A stretch of 8,830 bases of DNA from Ramlibacter sp. (GCA_021156245.1 JAJNBO010000186.1:1-8830), one strand, 5' to 3'. Shown: positions 1-7,372, counted from the stretch's first letter. Made by a program: numbers and translations. Notes: generated by a model not told the origin, from the letters alone.

Positions 1-2039
1 CCGCCGCCCGGCTGCAGCACCCCAACATCGTCAGCGTCTACGACTCCGACCGGGACGCCGACGTCGCCTTCCTGGTGATGGAATACATCCAGGGCGACGA
101 CCTCAAGCACCACCTGGACCGCGGCGTGCGGTACTCGCTGGAGCAGTCCCTCAAGATCATCCGCGACCTGCTCAGCGCTCTGGACTACGCGCACAAGCAG
201 GGCATCGTGCACCGCGACATCAAGCCCGCCAACCTGCTGATCGAGCCTGGCGGCCGGGTGAAGCTCACCGACTTCGGCGTGGCGCGCATCCAGGACTCGG
301 GCGAAGCCACGCGCACGCAGGGCAGCATGGTGGGCACGCTGAAGTACATGGCCCCCGAGCAGGTGCAGGGACAGAAGATCGACTCGCGCGCGGACCTGTT
401 CTCCGTGGGCGTGGTGCTGTACCAACTGCTGACGGACAAGCGTCCCTTCGACGGCGACAACGACTTCTCCATCATCCACCAGATCATCGGGCACCATCCG
501 CCCGCGCCCAGCTCCATCAACCCGCGCCTGCCGGCTGCGCTGGACGCCGTCGTTGCGCGCGCGCTGGCCAAGACGCGCGAGGAGCGCTTCGAGACGGCCC
601 GCGATTTCGCGGTGGCCCTGCAGGCGGCGATCCGCCGCGCCGAGGACCAGACGGTCGTGCCGCCGGCCAATCCGAACAAGCGCGTGGAGGGCGGCGCCTC
701 GCGGCCCCTCACGCGACCCGGCACGTCCCCGGGTGGCGGCACGAACCCGAGCTCCGGCACGATCAGCTCCGTGACCCAGGAGCTCGAGCTCGTGTACTGG
801 AAGGACGTCAAGGACTCCGACGACCCCGAGGACCTGGAAGGCTTCCTGGACAAGTTCCCGGCCGGCATCTACGCGGACCTCGCCCGACGGCGCCTGCGCA
901 AGCTGGCCGGCGACCCGACGAACACCGTGAATGCGCTTCCGGTCAGCGCCTTGCTCGATCCCGAGGCGACGCGCATGCGCGATCCCTCGGTCCCTTCGAT
1001 CCCGCCGACCTATCCGCTCGGAACGGCCGATCGGGCAGCGTCGCCCGAGCTGCGGCCGGCGCAGTGGATCGACGAGGAATACACCAAGACCTCGGTGGAG
1101 GCACCCTCGGTCCCACCGGTCGTGTCCGCGCCGCCGGCCGCGGCGGCTCCGGCGGCGCCGACCTCGCCCTTGATGGCGGCCGGCGAGGCGGCCCTGGCTG
1201 CCGCGTCCGCCGCTGCTTCCCGGACCGACCCGAGCACCACGCCGCTGTCGCCGCCTCCAGCGGCGCCGGCGCCCGTGCTCGCACCTGCGCCGGTCGCGGC
1301 GGCTCCGGTCACCGTGGCTGCCAGACCCGAGGCGGCCGCGGCCAAACCGCCGGTGGCCGTGCCCCTGAAGACCCCGACCCGCGCGGTCGACGACGACGAA
1401 TCGACGGCGCCGCCCGCGCGCCGCAGGAAAGTCCCGGTTGCCGCGGTTGCGGGCATCGCAGTGCTGGCCATTGCCGGCCTGGCGGCCATGGTGATGGGAC
1501 GCAGCAGCGCCGTGGCGCCGGAAACCAGCGTCGCCGCTGCCGCCGCTCCCATCACGGCGGCGACCCCGGCGCCAGCCCCGGCCCCCGCCACCGCTCCCGT
1601 CCCCGTGGCCGCGGCGCCGGGGGACGTCACACCGGTCCCGCCCCCGGCCAATCCTCTCGCCGCGCGGCCCGTTGCGGCGCAATCGCCGGCGGCACCCGCC
1701 GCGGCCCCGGCGAAGAAACCGCCGCCGAAGGCCGCCAGGACGGTCGCCGCCACGCCCCAGCCGGTGGAGCCGGCGCGCCCGTTGACGTCCGCAGCGGCGC
1801 CCGCCCCGCGCGCCGAGCCGGAGCCGCCACGCCCCGTGCCGCCGCCGTCGATCGCATCGGCCAATGCCGCTGCGATGCACGCGGTGGACGAGTGCCGGGA
1901 CAAGATGTTCCTCTCGCGCGAGATCTGCCTGAAGGACAACTGCGGCAAGGCCGGCGCACGCAGCCATCCCATGTGCGTGCGCTACCGCGAGGAGGTGCGC
2001 CTGCGCGAGGAGAGCAAGCAGCTTCCGCAGAACCGCTGA
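1..2039 (+). CDS. Serine/threonine protein kinase, membrane-anchored (5' end outside window)
   Basis: Hanks-type protein kinase, cut by the window edge: codons are open from base 3, and the glycine loop and the VAIK lysine are missing. Residues below are counted from the GTG at base 75, which is only an internal codon. Visible: LQHPNIV just before that point, catalytic loop HRDIKPAN (46-53), DFG (66-68), APE (93-95) with threonines upstream in the activation loop, and the subdomain IX Asp107. All catalytic residues that fall in the window are intact, so an active kinase is expected. After the kinase domain come a 40-residue module (236-278, E-L-V-Y-W-K-D-V-K-D-S pattern), a long Pro/Ala-rich linker, a membrane segment (about 453-475) preceded by RRRK, a second Pro/Ala stretch and a charged tail with four cysteines (607, 618, 623, 634). 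The RRRK suggests a cytoplasmic kinase and periplasmic tail. There are no PASTA repeats. The substrate is unknown. Confidence 0.93.
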   Translation, partial: AARLQHPNIVSVYDSDRDADVAFLVMEYIQGDDLKHHLDRGVRYSLEQSLKIIRDLLSALDYAHKQGIVHRDIKPANLLIEPGGRVKLTDFGVARIQDSGEATRTQGSMVGTLKYMAPEQVQGQKIDSRADLFSVGVVLYQLLTDKRPFDGDNDFSIIHQIIGHHPPAPSSINPRLPAALDAVVARALAKTREERFETARDFAVALQAAIRRAEDQTVVPPANPNKRVEGGASRPLTRPGTSPGGGTNPSSGTISSVTQELELVYWKDVKDSDDPEDLEGFLDKFPAGIYADLARRRLRKLAGDPTNTVNALPVSALLDPEATRMRDPSVPSIPPTYPLGTADRAASPELRPAQWIDEEYTKTSVEAPSVPPVVSAPPAAAAPAAPTSPLMAAGEAALAAASAAASRTDPSTTPLSPPPAAPAPVLAPAPVAAAPVTVAARPEAAAAKPPVAVPLKTPTRAVDDDESTAPPARRRKVPVAAVAGIAVLAIAGLAAMVMGRSSAVAPETSVAAAAAPITAATPAPAPAPATAPVPVAAAPGDVTPVPPPANPLAARPVAAQSPAAPAAAPAKKPPPKAARTVAATPQPVEPARPLTSAAAPAPRAEPEPPRPVPPPSIASANAAAMHAVDECRDKMFLSREICLKDNCGKAGARSHPMCVRYREEVRLREESKQLPQNR

Positions 2040-2058
2040 AACCCGGCGCGGGCAGCGG

Positions 2059-2610
2059 TCAGGTGACGTCGAAGGTGTGCACGGAGTAGGCTCCGCGCGC
2101 GCGATCCTCGAAGTACCGCTCGAGCGTTTCCTTCACCGTGCGAAAGGCGATCTCCTCCCACGGGATCTCTTCCTGCGTGAACAGGCGTGCCTCGATGGTT
2201 TCGAAACCGGGGTCGAACACCTCGTTCAGCAGCCGGGCACGGTAGAACATGTGCACCTGGCCGACCCGGGGAACGCTGACCACCGAGAACAGGCCTTCCA
2301 GCTCGAACTGCGCGCCCGACTCCTCGCGCGTCTCGCGCGCGGCGCCTTCGCCGGTGGATTCGCCCAGCTCCATGAAGCCCGCGGGCAACGTCCATTTGCC
2401 CCAGCGCGGCTCGATGTTCCGCTTGCACAGCATCACCCGGTCCCCGAGGTAGGGCACGGTGCCCACCACGTTCAGCGGGTTCTCGTAGTGGATCGTGTCG
2501 CAGGCCGGGCAGACGGCGCGTTCGTGCGTGTCCCCGTCGTCTGGAACTCGGTAGACCACTGAGGCGCCGCAGTTGCGGCAGTGCTTGATGGGGGTGCGGA
2601 GGACGGTCAC
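2059..2610 (-). CDS. Nudix hydrolase with N-terminal zinc ribbon
   Basis: A 183-residue cytoplasmic Nudix enzyme, expected to hydrolyse a nucleoside-diphosphate-linked compound such as ADP-ribose or NADH; the exact substrate cannot be read from the sequence. The N-terminus has a zinc ribbon (Cys11, Cys14, Cys34, Cys37). The Nudix box spans residues 78-100 and fits G-x5-E-x7-REUxEExGU (Gly78, Glu84, Arg92, Glu93, Glu96, Glu97, Gly99), with Thr94 where a hydrophobic residue is usual. The metal-binding glutamates are intact. The start is GTG at 2610: no ATG, GTG or TTG lies in frame between it and the upstream stop (2656-2658), and it leaves ten residues before the first cysteine. No clear Shine-Dalgarno is visible, and a strong hairpin ends 8 bases upstream. 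The gene converges on the kinase gene with a 19-bp gap that holds no convincing terminator. Confidence 0.93.
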   Translation of the reverse strand: MTVLRTPIKHCRNCGASVVYRVPDDGDTHERAVCPACDTIHYENPLNVVGTVPYLGDRVMLCKRNIEPRWGKWTLPAGFMELGESTGEGAARETREESGAQFELEGLFSVVSVPRVGQVHMFYRARLLNEVFDPGFETIEARLFTQEEIPWEEIAFRTVKETLERYFEDRARGAYSVHTFDVT

Positions 2611-2617
2611 GGATGAA

Positions 2618-2643
2618 GCAAGGGCTCCCGAGGGAGCCCTTGC
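2618..2643 (-). terminator. Probable intrinsic terminator of the TRAP/catabolic operon
   Basis: A perfect 12-bp inverted repeat (GCAAGGGCTCCC and its complement) is separated by only 2 bases, so the working loop is probably four or more. It lies 26 bases past the dctP stop codon on the minus strand. The stem is GC-rich, but the following run on the minus strand (TTCATCC) is a poor U-tract. Termination is therefore likely but not certain, and the hairpin could act on either strand. It also lies immediately upstream of the Nudix GTG start. Confidence 0.72.
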
Positions 2644-2669
2644 GGCGGGAGCTGGCTACGGCCTGATTA

Positions 2670-3743
2670 TCAGGCCTTCTTCGCCGGGGCGGGCGCAGCG
2701 CCCGCCTTGCCGTGCTTCTCGATCAGCGCGCGGGCGGTTTCGAGCAGCTTCTTGCCGTCGTGGCCGCGCTTGTTCATGTCCTCGACCCATTCCACTTCCA
2801 CCAGGCGCGCCTTGCGCTTGAACTCCTGCGCGTCGCCAGCGGAGATGGTGTGGATGGTGTTCTTGCGGTCGACGGCGGACTTGCGGCCGATGCCGTCGTT
2901 GCCCTGCTGCACCTTGCCGAGCCAGCCGGAGGTGGCCATGCCGGAGTTGGCGTCGATCACCTTCTTCAGGTCGGGCGCGAGCGAGTTGTACTTCGCCTTG
3001 TTCATCGCCATCACGAAGGTGGTGGTGTACAGGGCGCCGCCCGCGGGCTCGAACTCGCTGTGGAACCTGGTCAGCTCGTGCACCTTGACCGAAGGCACGA
3101 CCTCCCACGGGATCACGCAGCCGTCGATGGTGCCCTTGGACAGCGCATCGGGGATCTGCGGCAGCGGCATGCCGACCGGCGTGGCGCCCAGGTAGCCGAG
3201 CATCTTGGTGATCTGGCGGGTGGGGCCGCGCACCTTCAGGCCGCGCAGGTCGTCGGCCGTCTTCACGAGCTTTTCCTTGGTGTGGAACATGCCGGGGCCG
3301 TGCACGTGCAGCGCCAGCACCTGCGTGTCCTTGAATTCATCGGGCGCCATCGTCTGCACGTACTCCCAGTACGCCTTGGAGGTGGCCTCCGCGTTGTTCA
3401 TCACGAAGGGCAGCTCGAACACCTCGATGCGCGGGAAGCGGCCGGCAGTGTTGCCGGGCAGCGTCCAGACGATGTCGACCACGCCGTCCTTGGCCTGGTC
3501 GTACAGCTGCACGGGCGTGCCGCCCAGCTGCATGGCGGGGTAGCCCTCGAACTTGATGCGGCCGCCGGAGTCCTTCTCGACCTTGTCCATCCATGCCTTG
3601 TGCATGGTCAGCCACACGTTGGACTGCGGCGCCATGAACGTGTGAAACTTGAGGGTGACGGCTTGCTGCGCGAGGCCGCTGAGGGCGGGTGCGCCGAGCG
3701 CCACGGCTGCGGTGGACTGCAGGAGGGTGCGTCGCTGGATCAT
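2670..3743 (-). CDS. dctP: TRAP transporter substrate-binding protein, DctP family
   Basis: A 357-residue periplasmic solute-binding protein of a TRAP transporter. It captures an organic acid and hands it to DctQM, which couples uptake to an ion gradient. The N-terminus MIQRRTLLQS has a twin arginine (4-5) before a hydrophobic stretch and a likely cleavage site near GLA-QQ (residues 23-26), suggesting Tat export. Family hallmarks are the KVRGPTRQ segment with Arg172, the residue position that normally pairs with the substrate carboxylate, followed by LGATPVGMPLPQIPDAL and KGTIDG (about 185-208) and PWEVVP. The C-terminus is an Ala/Pro/Lys tail. ATG at 3743 has GGAG eight bases upstream. The gene ends in tandem stops, TGA TAA. 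It is last in the operon, 66 bp after dctM and just before the hairpin at 2618-2643. A carboxylate ligand is expected from the arginine; an aromatic or alicyclic one is inferred only from the neighbouring ring-cleavage genes. Confidence 0.95.
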   Translation of the reverse strand: MIQRRTLLQSTAAVALGAPALSGLAQQAVTLKFHTFMAPQSNVWLTMHKAWMDKVEKDSGGRIKFEGYPAMQLGGTPVQLYDQAKDGVVDIVWTLPGNTAGRFPRIEVFELPFVMNNAEATSKAYWEYVQTMAPDEFKDTQVLALHVHGPGMFHTKEKLVKTADDLRGLKVRGPTRQITKMLGYLGATPVGMPLPQIPDALSKGTIDGCVIPWEVVPSVKVHELTRFHSEFEPAGGALYTTTFVMAMNKAKYNSLAPDLKKVIDANSGMATSGWLGKVQQGNDGIGRKSAVDRKNTIHTISAGDAQEFKRKARLVEVEWVEDMNKRGHDGKKLLETARALIEKHGKAGAAPAPAKKA

Positions 3744-3809
3744 TGTGGTTCTCCGAAGGGATCCATGAAGTTAACTGCACGCGGCGCGCACGCGCTACGG
3801 GGCTTTCCC

Positions 3810-5129
3810 TCAACGGATGAACCCGACCAGCCACAGCGGAATGATGGGGAAGAACAGGAACAGCAGCGTGCGCAGCACGTCGCTCACCAGGAAGGGCATG
3901 ACGCCGCGATACGTCTCGCCCATCGGCACGTCCTTCGCCAGGCCGTTCACGATGTACACGTTCAGGCCCACCGGCGGCGCGATCAGGCCGAAGCCCACGG
4001 TCATCAGCACCATGATGCCGAACCAGATCGCCGCCGAGTCCTTCGGCATGCCGAAGTCCAGGCCCATGATGATCGGGAAGAAGATGGGGATGGTCAGCAG
4101 CAGCATGGACAGCTCGTCCATCACGGCGCCCAGGAGCACGTAGAACAGCAGGATGGCCACCACCACCAGCAGCGGCGACACGCCCCATCCGCCCACGACG
4201 GCGGCGAGCTGGTTGGGCACCTGCGTCAGGGCCAGCGCCGAGTTCATCAGGTCCGCGCCGAGGAAGATCAGGAAGATCATGGCCGCGCTGATGGCCGTGC
4301 CGTAGAAGCACTCCTTGAACTTCCCCAGGGTCATCTCCCCCTTGACGAGGGCGGTGAGGAAGGTCGTCGCCGCGCCGACGGCAGCGCCTTCGGTGGGCGT
4401 GAAGAAGCCGCCGTAGATGCCGCCGAACACGAGCGCGAAGATGACGGCGATGGGCAGCACGCCCATCACGGCCCGCCACGTCATCGGCGGCGGCGCATCC
4501 TCGACGGCGGGCGCGTGGCCGGGGACCAGCCGCACGTAGATCGCGACCGCGATCATGTAGCCGACCATGGCGATGATGCCGGGGATCACGGCCGCGGCGA
4601 ACAATTTGCTGATGTTCTGTTCCGTGAGGATCGCGTAGATCACCAGGACGATCGACGGCGGCAACTGGATGCCCAGCGTGCCGCCGGCGGCCAGCGTGCC
4701 GGTGGCGATGCGTCCCGAATAACCGTGGCGGCGCATCTCCGGCAACGCCACGCTGGTGATGGTGGCCGCCGTGGCGACCGAGGAGCCGCTGATGGCGCCG
4801 AACGCGGCGCATGCCAGCAGCGAGGCCATGGCGAGGCCGCCCTTGAAGCGGCCCATCACCGCCGCCGCGAACTCGAACAGGGCCTTGCTGATCCCGCCCT
4901 TGGTGGCGAAGTGCCCCATCAGGATGAACAGCGGGATCACCGAAAGGTCGTAGCTCGCGAAGCGCGCGAAGGCCTGCGTGTTGAGGAAGTTGGAGTAGGG
5001 CAGCCAGCCGGTCTGCGCGAGGTAGCCGATGGTTCCGGCCGTGAACATGCTCGCCGCGATGGGAACGCGCACGGCCATCAGCAGCAGCATCGAGCCGAAG
5101 ATCAACCCCGTGAGTGCCAACGGGCTCAT
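3810..5129 (-). CDS. dctM: TRAP transporter large permease, DctM family
   Basis: A 439-residue inner-membrane protein, the large transport subunit of a TRAP system that moves substrate with a co-transported ion. It is hydrophobic along its length, with many membrane segments. Family motifs in order are SVIPLFILMG (63-72), GAISGSSVATAAT (111-123), GTLGIQLPPSIVLVIYA (150-166), FTPTEGAAVGA (243-253) and GLIAPPVGLNVYIVNG (381-396). The length is typical and nothing appears missing. The start at 5129 overlaps the dctQ stop in an ATGA arrangement, with GAGGGAG four bases upstream inside dctQ, so translation is probably coupled and subunit amounts matched. It is the standalone large subunit, not fused to the small one. 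Confidence 0.96.
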   Translation of the reverse strand: MSPLALTGLIFGSMLLLMAVRVPIAASMFTAGTIGYLAQTGWLPYSNFLNTQAFARFASYDLSVIPLFILMGHFATKGGISKALFEFAAAVMGRFKGGLAMASLLACAAFGAISGSSVATAATITSVALPEMRRHGYSGRIATGTLAAGGTLGIQLPPSIVLVIYAILTEQNISKLFAAAVIPGIIAMVGYMIAVAIYVRLVPGHAPAVEDAPPPMTWRAVMGVLPIAVIFALVFGGIYGGFFTPTEGAAVGAATTFLTALVKGEMTLGKFKECFYGTAISAAMIFLIFLGADLMNSALALTQVPNQLAAVVGGWGVSPLLVVVAILLFYVLLGAVMDELSMLLLTIPIFFPIIMGLDFGMPKDSAAIWFGIMVLMTVGFGLIAPPVGLNVYIVNGLAKDVPMGETYRGVMPFLVSDVLRTLLFLFFPIIPLWLVGFIR

Positions 5130-5620
5130 ATGGCTCCCTCGCCGGCCGCGTCTTCAGGCACCGTGAAGCCGAACACGGCCTGGTGCAGCGCGATCAGGCC
5201 CGCCAGCACGAAGGCGGGAACCATGAACGCGTAGACGATCCATTCCGGGAAGCCCATGATCTGCGTTTCGGAGCCGTAGGAGTGGCTGTTGAGGCCGCCC
5301 AGCGTCGAGCGCCAGGCCAGCAGCGCGAAGATCAGCGCGATCAGCAAGGCGCCGACGCGGTCCATCGCCGACTGCGACCCGGCGCTCGCCTTCGCGGTGA
5401 AGAAGTCCACGATGATGTTGCCGCGGCGGGCCTGGCAGAGCGGCATGAACATGGCGATGGCCGCGCCGGCGGCGACGCCGGTGAGCTCGAACGCGCCGAC
5501 GATGGACACGCCCACCGTGTTCCGGCCGATCAGGCTGCCGCAGGTCATGAGCGTGATGCCCGTGAGCAGCACGCCAGCCAGGATGGCGCACAGCTTCGCC
5601 AGTTGTTCCAGTATCCGCAA
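5126..5620 (-). CDS. dctQ: TRAP transporter small permease, DctQ family
   Basis: A 164-residue inner-membrane protein, the small subunit that pairs with DctM in a TRAP transporter. There are four predicted membrane segments, at about residues 8-30, 42-62, 88-106 and 128-150. Family-like features are IGRNTVGVSIVGAFELTG (31-48), the NIIVDFFT region (68-75) and MGFPEW (122-127) before the last helix. The start is TTG at 5620: the first in-frame ATG is Met25, which would destroy the first helix, and a strong GAGGAGG sits six bases upstream. The gene follows the FAH-family gene by 22 bp and overlaps dctM by 4 bp. The shifted reading frame of the damaged upstream gene runs through this start, so ribosomes translating that gene may affect initiation here. 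Confidence 0.93.
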   Translation of the reverse strand: MRILEQLAKLCAILAGVLLTGITLMTCGSLIGRNTVGVSIVGAFELTGVAAGAAIAMFMPLCQARRGNIIVDFFTAKASAGSQSAMDRVGALLIALIFALLAWRSTLGGLNSHSYGSETQIMGFPEWIVYAFMVPAFVLAGLIALHQAVFGFTVPEDAAGEGAI

Positions 5621-5626
5621 AGCGCC

Positions 5627-5633
5627 CCTCCTC
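5627..5633 (-). promoter_or_regulatory. Shine-Dalgarno that decides the TTG start of dctQ
   Basis: On the minus strand this reads GAGGAGG, six bases before TTG at 5620. The strong match and good spacing support TTG as the true start, rather than a far-downstream ATG. Confidence 0.7.
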
Positions 5634-5642
5634 GCCGCCGCT

Positions 5643-6312
5643 TCAGGCGGGCTGGATCTTGACCGAGATGTCCGTCAGGCCCTCGACGCCCCCCACCAGG
5701 GTGTCGCCGGCCACCACGGCCGCCACGCCTTCCGGCGTGCCCGTGTACACCAGGTCGCCGGGCTGCAGCTCCCAGGCGGCGGACAGGTGCTCGATGATCT
5801 CGCCGATGTTCCAGATCAACTTGGAGACGTCGCTGCGCTGCGGCCTTCTCGATGTCACCGGCTTGCGCGGCGGGCGTGACCGGCCCGATGGGGGCTGAGT
5901 GGTCGAAGCCCTTGCCGATGCACCACGGGCGGCCTTGCTTCTTCATCTCGCCCTGCAGGTCGCGGCGCGTCATGTCCAGGCCGACCGCGTAGCCGAAGAT
6001 GTGCTTCTTCGCGTCGGCGGCCTTGATGTTCTTGCCGCCGGTGCCGATGCAGGCCACCAGCTCGATCTCGTGGTGCAGGTCCTTCGTGAGGCTCGGGTAG
6101 GGGATGGTCGCCGTCTCGCCGGCGTTCACCACCACGGCGGCGTCGCCCGGCTTGAGGAAGAAGAACGGCGGCTCGCGGCCGGTGAAGCCCATCTCCTTGG
6201 CGTGCTCGACGTAGTTGCGCCCGACGCAGTAGATGCGGCGCACGGGAAACCGCTCGGCGCGGCCCACGACCGGCACGCTGACGGCCGGCGCGGGAGTGAA
6301 GACATAGCTCAT
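5643..6312 (-). pseudogene. Fumarylpyruvate hydrolase-like FAH-family gene, frameshifted with internal deletion
   Basis: Intact relatives of this fumarylacetoacetate-hydrolase family (NagK-like) split fumarylpyruvate into fumarate and pyruvate in the gentisate pathway. The 5' part (ATG 6312 to about 5842) encodes 157 normal residues: CVGRNYVEHAKEMGF, PPFFFLKP, HHEIELV with metal ligands Glu82 and Glu84, and GLDMTRRDLQ with Asp113. The last 65 codons (5840-5643) encode the normal end, from [14 protein letters not shown] to the YTGTPEGV motif, but in the +1 frame. Total coding is about 222 residues against roughly 232 in the family as I recall it. A short strand segment of the LQVNG type is absent between EKA and QRS, fitting a deletion of about 32 bases. 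Read without correction, the first frame runs on to 5545, giving a 255-residue chimera that invades dctQ. ATG has AAAGG five bases upstream and overlaps the gtdA stop by 4 bp. It may be a true pseudogene or a sequence/assembly error. Confidence 0.85.
5831..5840. repeat. Tandem 5-bp repeat at the frameshift junction
   Basis: CGCTG occurs twice in direct succession exactly where the FAH-family gene changes frame; the last normal codon in the first frame ends at 5842. Short tandem repeats like this are typical scars or causes of replication slippage. In DNA this GC-rich a chance occurrence is possible. Confidence 0.5.
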
Positions 6313-7364
6313 GACAACCTTTCTTCGGTGTGGACGCCCAGTGCCTGGTGCACGGGCCGGTCCGAGAAACTGAAAAGCACGCAGCCCCGGGCCGACGAGA
6401 GCCGGGCAGTGTGCCATGACGGCACCACGAAATGGTCGCGCGGGCCGAAGCGCCAGCGCTGCTGGCCGTCCCCTTCGCCGACGACCACTTCGCCTTCGCC
6501 CTCGACCACGCTGTACACGGCGCCATCGGTCTGGCGCCAGGCCTTGCCCTCGAAGCCTGCCGGCAGGCGCTGCATGAACGTGGCGATGGTGGGCATCGTC
6601 CAGCCGCCGGTGAGCGGGTTGACGTAGCGCAGCTTGACGCCGTCCCAGGCATCGACGGGGGCGTGACGCTCCAGGTCCTCCAGGGCCTGGCGGCTGCGCT
6701 CGTACGGATAGCTGAAGATCGGCGACGTCGCCCCGTACGGCGCGTCGTGCCGCACGGGCGCCATGTTGTGGCCATAGCGGGCGAAGCTGGTGCCCTCGGG
6801 GCGCGTCACCTGCTGGGAGCGGTCCGGGCTGTTCTGCGCGAAGCCGGCGTCGAGGAAGCGGATCATCGGGATGTCGAGCCCATCGAGCCACACGACGGGG
6901 CCGTCCGCTTCGCTGCCGTGGTCGTGCCACGTCCAGCTGGGCGTGATGATGAAGTCGCCCGGCCGCATGGTGGTGCGCTCGCCGTCCACCGCGGTCCACG
7001 CGCCGGAACCTTCGACGATGAACCGCAGCGCGCTCTGCGTGTGCCGATGGGCCGGAGCCACTTCGCCGGGCAGGATCAGTTGCAGTCCAGCGTACAGAGA
7101 CTGCGTGATGGCGGACTGCCCGCGCAACGCGGGATTCTCCAGGATCAGCACGCGGCGCACGGCTTCTTCCGCCGTGATCGCCTCGCCGGCGCGCATCAGG
7201 AAGGGCCGGACTTCGTCGTATGTCCAGAGGGCGGGCACGCAAGGTGTCGCGGGCTTCGGCGGCACGAGCGCATGCAGCACTTCCCACAGCGGCGTCAGGT
7301 TGTGCGGATGCATGTCGCCGTACAGCTGCTGGCGCATCTGCGCCGTGGGGTGCGGAGCGTTCAT
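6309..7364 (-). CDS. gtdA: Gentisate 1,2-dioxygenase-type bicupin ring-cleavage enzyme
   Basis: A 351-residue cytoplasmic Fe(II) dioxygenase of the gentisate 1,2-dioxygenase family, which opens gentisate with O2 to give maleylpyruvate. The N-terminal cupin holds the metal site: His106 and His108 in HRHTQSALRFIVEG, and His147 in TPSWTWHDHG. The second cupin (about 255-345, from MPTIATFMQRLPAGF through VPSWHTARL) lacks the paired HxH, as expected because only the first cupin binds iron. PLWEVLHALVPPKP near the N-terminus and GTSFARYGHNMAPVR (191-205) are also family-like. Length is normal. ATG at 7364 is preceded by AGAGGA five bases away; the FAD gene ends 8 bp upstream, and the stop overlaps the FAH-family start (ATGA). 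The FAH-family neighbour supports a gentisate-type pathway. A salicylate or 1-hydroxy-2-naphthoate dioxygenase of the same superfamily is the main alternative. Confidence 0.9.
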   Translation of the reverse strand: MNAPHPTAQMRQQLYGDMHPHNLTPLWEVLHALVPPKPATPCVPALWTYDEVRPFLMRAGEAITAEEAVRRVLILENPALRGQSAITQSLYAGLQLILPGEVAPAHRHTQSALRFIVEGSGAWTAVDGERTTMRPGDFIITPSWTWHDHGSEADGPVVWLDGLDIPMIRFLDAGFAQNSPDRSQQVTRPEGTSFARYGHNMAPVRHDAPYGATSPIFSYPYERSRQALEDLERHAPVDAWDGVKLRYVNPLTGGWTMPTIATFMQRLPAGFEGKAWRQTDGAVYSVVEGEGEVVVGEGDGQQRWRFGPRDHFVVPSWHTARLSSARGCVLFSFSDRPVHQALGVHTEERLS

Positions 7365-7372
7365 GGGTTCCT

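Noticed and set aside
1123..1860. Proline/alanine-rich stretches as a true tandem repeat array
   Set aside because: Composition is biased but no repeat unit of fixed length recurs. This is an ordinary disordered linker.
1010..1972. 320-codon minus-strand frame opposite the kinase linker
   Set aside because: It is Ala/Gly-rich low complexity mirroring the Pro/Ala-rich linker, and no ribosome site or domain is seen.
2042..2052. CCCGGCGCGGG as a terminator between the convergent kinase and Nudix genes
   Set aside because: The stem is only 4 bp with no T-run on either side, which is no more than expected by chance at this GC content.
2661..2675. Palindrome GCCTGATTATCAGGC as an operator
   Set aside because: It spans the dctP stop codons (TGA TAA on the minus strand) at the end of an operon. 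A 6-bp stem with a 3-base centre is weak evidence, and a regulatory role here is unlikely.
2712..5234. Open frame of 840 codons on the plus strand, antisense to the TRAP genes
   Set aside because: Its product is a monotonous His/Arg/Asp/Gln/Gly mix with no domain, and it lies opposite three well-recognised genes. Such long frames are expected opposite GC-rich codons.
5835..5850. Programmed ribosomal frameshift in the FAH-family gene
   Set aside because: No slippery A/T run, stop codon or supporting structure is present at the junction, and a +1 shift alone would not restore the missing residues.
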